31,834 nucleotides of DNA, from the NCBI RefSeq assembly GCF_000485595.1, contig NW_014577081.1:991438-1023271 (forward strand), written 5' to 3'. Below, one piece after another: positions 30,995 through 31,834 of the stretch (position 1 is the first letter of the stretch; every line of letters begins with the position of its first letter). The notes beneath the pieces were generated by a model. The model saw only the letters and a program-made list of their open reading frames with translations, searched no databases and had not been told where the DNA came from. Source of the stretch: Priapulus caudatus. Lineage: Eukaryota > Priapulida > Priapulimorpha > Priapulimorphida > Priapulidae. Position numbers and translations under genes: made by a program.

Positions 30995-31834
30995 CTGCTG
31001 ATCCTCATCCTCCATGTGGTTGCCATAGATGAAGCATCCGCGCTTCGACGCATGTCCGTGCAAGTCGATGTAATAGGCGAGTCCGCTCTCCGCTGCCGGC
31101 ACCGCCGCCGCCTCCGCCTCCGTGTACTCCACGTCCCGCCACCGCCCCCACGCCGACCCCGCCCCTGGGCCACGCCCGAGCCGGTCCTCCAGTGAGACGC
31201 TCCCCATGCGGTCGACGAGGTCAGGGATCGTCACCGCGGCGACGTCATGCGGGGGCGCCGCAGCCGCCTGCACGCAGAACTTCTTCGGCGGAGAGCTGTA
31301 CTCGCGCGCCGGGGATCCCGGGGACGCGGCGGGGTCAGGGGTCGCGGCGAGGTCGCGCTTGTCGCACGTCGTCGTCGTCGTTGCCGCGGCGATGGGCTTC
31401 CTCGCGCGGATCGCCGGAAAGAAGGCGCCACCGTCACGCGCCCGCGCATCCCTCCAGGTGTAGCTGGCGATGTCGCCCGTCGCGGCGATATCGTCGACGT
31501 CGGTTGCCGTGCCGACGTCGGTTGCCGCGGCAATGCTGCCGTTGCTGCTGCTGTCCGTCTCGAAAACGCCGTCGCCCGTCGCGGCGTGGCTGCTGGTGAG
31601 CACGACGGGGGCGCCACCGCTGTCGACGCGCTCGATCACGGGCAGGCGCTGCAACCTCGTGGTCTCCTCCTTGCCCGGGTGCGACTTCCTCCGCTCCTGC
31701 GCCTCCCTGCCAAGCTTCCCCGCTTTGCCGCCGTTCCTCCGGCCCCCCGCGGCGTCCTGCGCCGCGCTCTCCTTCGTCTTCCCCCGGCCGCCCTTCTCTT
31801 CGTCCCTCCCCTTCCCCTCCCCCCGCTCTCCGCT
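30995..31834 (-). CDS. AGBL5: cytosolic carboxypeptidase 5, long exon with zinc-ligand His, cut by window edge
   Basis: CCP5 is an M14-family metallopeptidase that removes glutamates from tubulin side chains, including the branch-point residue. Near the donor CAG|GTGAGG this exon reads [20 protein letters not shown] then [11 protein letters not shown]. The His of DLHGHAS is the third zinc ligand of the family. Upstream, some 240 codons stay open to the window edge. They are low-complexity (Ala/Ser/Thr, Lys/Glu/Gly) and correspond to the variable insertion that separates the HPGE half of the site from DLHGHAS in CCP5. Vertebrate CCP5 has an insertion here too, but without this composition. The HPGE motif and the N-terminal domain lie outside the window. 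The whole gene runs from here down to at least 24395. Confidence 0.93.

Overview
The window is nuclear DNA of a multicellular animal. The evidence is spliced genes with GT-AG introns, a CpG-rich gene-dense left part, AT-rich intergenic DNA full of short inverted-repeat elements, and several short CCCTAA/TTAGGG tracts. The last point favours a lineage with vertebrate-type telomere repeats over insects. A marine invertebrate is my guess; the species cannot be told. All recognised genes lie on the minus strand.

Left part (1-6270): a gene whose four predicted coding exons all join in phase. Three small exons, one of only 15 nt, encode an Arg/Ser-rich leader. They run into a large terminal exon with a coiled coil, a SUMO-interaction-like motif and a C-terminal BEN domain. 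A CpG-rich stretch without minus-strand ATG (about 5850-6240) may be the promoter and 5' UTR. A 76-bp tandem array (7059-7560) follows. Next comes a Tra2-type splicing factor (7697 to about 9540) with RRM, Gly-rich linker and RS tail, whose reading frame is broken by many single-base indels.

Duplicated block (about 10608-14780): a second, direct, indel-riddled copy of 1-6270. It is interrupted by a 25-N gap exactly where 1.5 kb, including the BEN domain, is missing. The indel style in both this copy and the Tra2 exons looks like unpolished long-read sequence, so the duplication may be an assembly artefact. If so, the true order on the minus strand is RS leader exons, BEN terminal exon, Tra2 RRM exons. 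That would suggest one locus with alternative ends (RS-BEN versus RS-RRM-RS), which is the most interesting hypothesis here.

Middle (14781-23800): no convincing gene. It holds inverted-repeat elements, including three palindromes with telomere-like motifs in their interior (18951-19962), and a 220-bp inverted repeat (18059-18652).

Right part (about 23818-31834): a cytosolic carboxypeptidase 5 (AGBL5/CCP5) gene, truncated by the window edge. Seven of its exons are well supported or phase-consistent, one more is likely and one is tentative. Five consecutive introns each carry their own minisatellite.
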